DNA of 7,809 nucleotides from positions 13,168 through 20,976 of the forward strand of contig PCUH01000223.1 in assembly GCA_002770955.1 (NCBI GenBank), given 5' to 3'. This document shows, piece after piece, positions 6,855-7,809 of the stretch. Every line of letters starts with the position of its first letter. Within the stretch, counting starts at the first letter, position 1. Made by a program: the position numbers and the translations under genes. This stretch comes from Flavobacteriales bacterium CG18_big_fil_WC_8_21_14_2_50_32_9 (GTDB lineage Bacteria > Bacteroidota > Bacteroidia > Flavobacteriales_E > Vicingaceae). The notes beneath the pieces are model-generated. The model was not told where the DNA came from and ran no database searches. It saw only the letters and a list, made by a program, of their open reading frames with translations.

Positions 6855-7809
6855 TACTATCATTATTGGTTCTGGTGCAGGGGGCTTATCTTCAGCAATT
6901 TGTCTTGCTCGTGCTGGACAAAAGGTGTTGGTGTTAGAACAACATTATGTACCCGGAGGTTGGTGTCATAGTTTTTACTTAAACGGTCATCGGTTTACTC
7001 CAGGTGTTCACTACATTGGCTTATTAGACAAAGGAGAATCTACCCACGAATTGTACGAAGGGTTGGGTATCGCCAATGAGTTGGTTTTTTTTAAAATGAA
7101 TAAAGAAGCCTATGAACATTGTTGGATAGGCAATGAAAGAATACATCTTCCTGCCAACTATGACGAATTAAAGCTATCCCTTTCGGAAAGATTTCCTGCT
7201 GAAAAAAAAAATATCGCAACCTATTTAAAAACGGTAAAGGATGTAAGTAGAGAATTACAGTTAATTCCAAAAATGAGTGGTTTTTGGGATAACATCACCA
7301 TCCCTTTTAGAACCAGACACCTCGGTAAATATGGATTATTTAGTTTGAAAAAAGTGATAGGCTGGCACATTAAAGACCCTTTGTTGCAAAAAGTGTTGAA
7401 TGTACAATGTGGCGATCATGGCTTAGCACCCCAAAAAGCTAGTTTTCCTTTACATTGTGCAGTTATGGATCATTATTTTAGTGGTGGATTTTATCCCATG
7501 GGTGGCGGTGGAGCTATTGTTAAAGCAATGACCAATAGCATCAAAAAAATTGGTGGAGAAATAAGAACGCAGCAAAGTGTGAAACGAATATTACTTGAAG
7601 GAGAAAAAAAGAAAAAAGCAGTGGGCGTTGAACTCGAAAGTGGAGAGAAAATTTTCGCCAACAGAATTATTTCTAATGCAGATCCTAGTAAAACCTATTT
7701 AAATATGGTAGGAGCAAATCATCTAAGCTCAAAATTGTTATCCAAACTTAACAAAACAACCTATTCTTGTACCTCTTTGATGCTATTTTTAATAGTAGAT
7801 ATGGATGTT
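6847..7809 (+). CDS. FAD-dependent phytoene desaturase / retinol saturase-like oxidoreductase (3' truncated by window edge)
   Basis: An ATG overlapping the ligase's stop by 8 bases opens a frame with no stop to the right edge: 321 codons, perhaps 60% of a roughly 500-residue enzyme. The N-terminus is a dinucleotide-binding Rossmann motif, I-I-I-G-S-G-A-G-G-L (5-14), with Glu31 at the end of the second strand (VLVLE) to hold the ribose, then PGGWCHSF (36-43), typical of the CrtI / CrtISO / retinol saturase group. PMGGGGAIVKAM (217-228) matches the second conserved FAD-side loop of that group, and ANRIISNADP (272-281) is the usual third block. Relatives desaturate, saturate or isomerise conjugated polyenes. 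In pigment clusters the enzyme may act on the aryl-polyene chain or on a ring precursor of the resorcinol part; which one cannot be read here. There is no signal peptide, so it is cytoplasmic or membrane-peripheral. A run of ten A (7202-7211) lies inside the frame, which stays open. Confidence 0.88.
   Translation, partial: MFDTIIIGSGAGGLSSAICLARAGQKVLVLEQHYVPGGWCHSFYLNGHRFTPGVHYIGLLDKGESTHELYEGLGIANELVFFKMNKEAYEHCWIGNERIHLPANYDELKLSLSERFPAEKKNIATYLKTVKDVSRELQLIPKMSGFWDNITIPFRTRHLGKYGLFSLKKVIGWHIKDPLLQKVLNVQCGDHGLAPQKASFPLHCAVMDHYFSGGFYPMGGGGAIVKAMTNSIKKIGGEIRTQQSVKRILLEGEKKKKAVGVELESGEKIFANRIISNADPSKTYLNMVGANHLSSKLLSKLNKTTYSCTSLMLFLIVDMDV

Noticed and set aside
1..7809. CRISPR array, insertion sequence, tRNA or rRNA
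   Set aside because: Apart from short homopolymers I saw no direct repeats, terminal inverted repeats, transposase motifs or structured RNA signatures, and coding sequence occupies nearly all bases.

Overview
The window is AT-rich (by eye, roughly one third G+C) and densely coding. All eight genes lie on the + strand. Starts overlap the preceding stop by 4 to 12 bases or follow it closely, and only one start has a recognisable Shine-Dalgarno-like sequence. The best homology impressions are all to Bacteroidota families: a beta-ketoacyl synthase-like protein with an RRMS/TGLGC signature, a GT2-DUF2062 fusion, and a C45 Ntn-hydrolase with a TPR tail. Together with the codon bias, this points to a member of the phylum Bacteroidota, probably a flavobacterium or a close relative. 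The exact taxon cannot be read from the sequence.

The layout from left to right is as follows. (1) Bases 1-879 hold the 3' part of a ketosynthase-like, chain-length-factor-type protein. (2) Bases 869-1633 encode a membrane-anchored NodB-type polysaccharide deacetylase. (3) Bases 1626-2258 encode a LolA-like periplasmic carrier. (4) Bases 2255-2635 encode a small hotdog 3-hydroxyacyl-ACP dehydratase. A 91-base gap, the only real intergenic space, follows. (5) Bases 2727-3884 encode a family 2 glycosyltransferase fused to a DUF2062 membrane domain. (6) Bases 3890-5593 encode a membrane-anchored C45/choloylglycine-hydrolase-like autoproteolytic acyltransferase or hydrolase with a C-terminal TPR. 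(7) Bases 5583-6854 encode a PaaK-like adenylate-forming ligase. (8) Bases 6847 to the right edge hold the 5' part of an FAD-dependent phytoene desaturase/retinol-saturase-like oxidoreductase.

This gene set matches the interior of a flexirubin / aryl-polyene pigment cluster. The proposed division of labour is partly inferred. The ligase activates an aromatic acid starter. The ketosynthase/chain-length-factor pair and the dehydratase build and desaturate a polyene on an acyl carrier protein. The LolA-like protein moves the lipid-like product across the periplasm. The FAD enzyme changes the redox or isomer state of the polyene or an aryl head group. The C45 enzyme is a candidate acyl-transfer or ester-forming step. 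The glycosyltransferase and deacetylase suggest a sugar modification whose target is unknown. Partner genes expected nearby (ACP, active ketosynthase, ketoreductase, MMPL exporter, tyrosine ammonia-lyase, darA/darB) are not in this window, so the pathway assignment rests on family recognition. I saw no RNA gene, mobile element, CRISPR array or long repeat.
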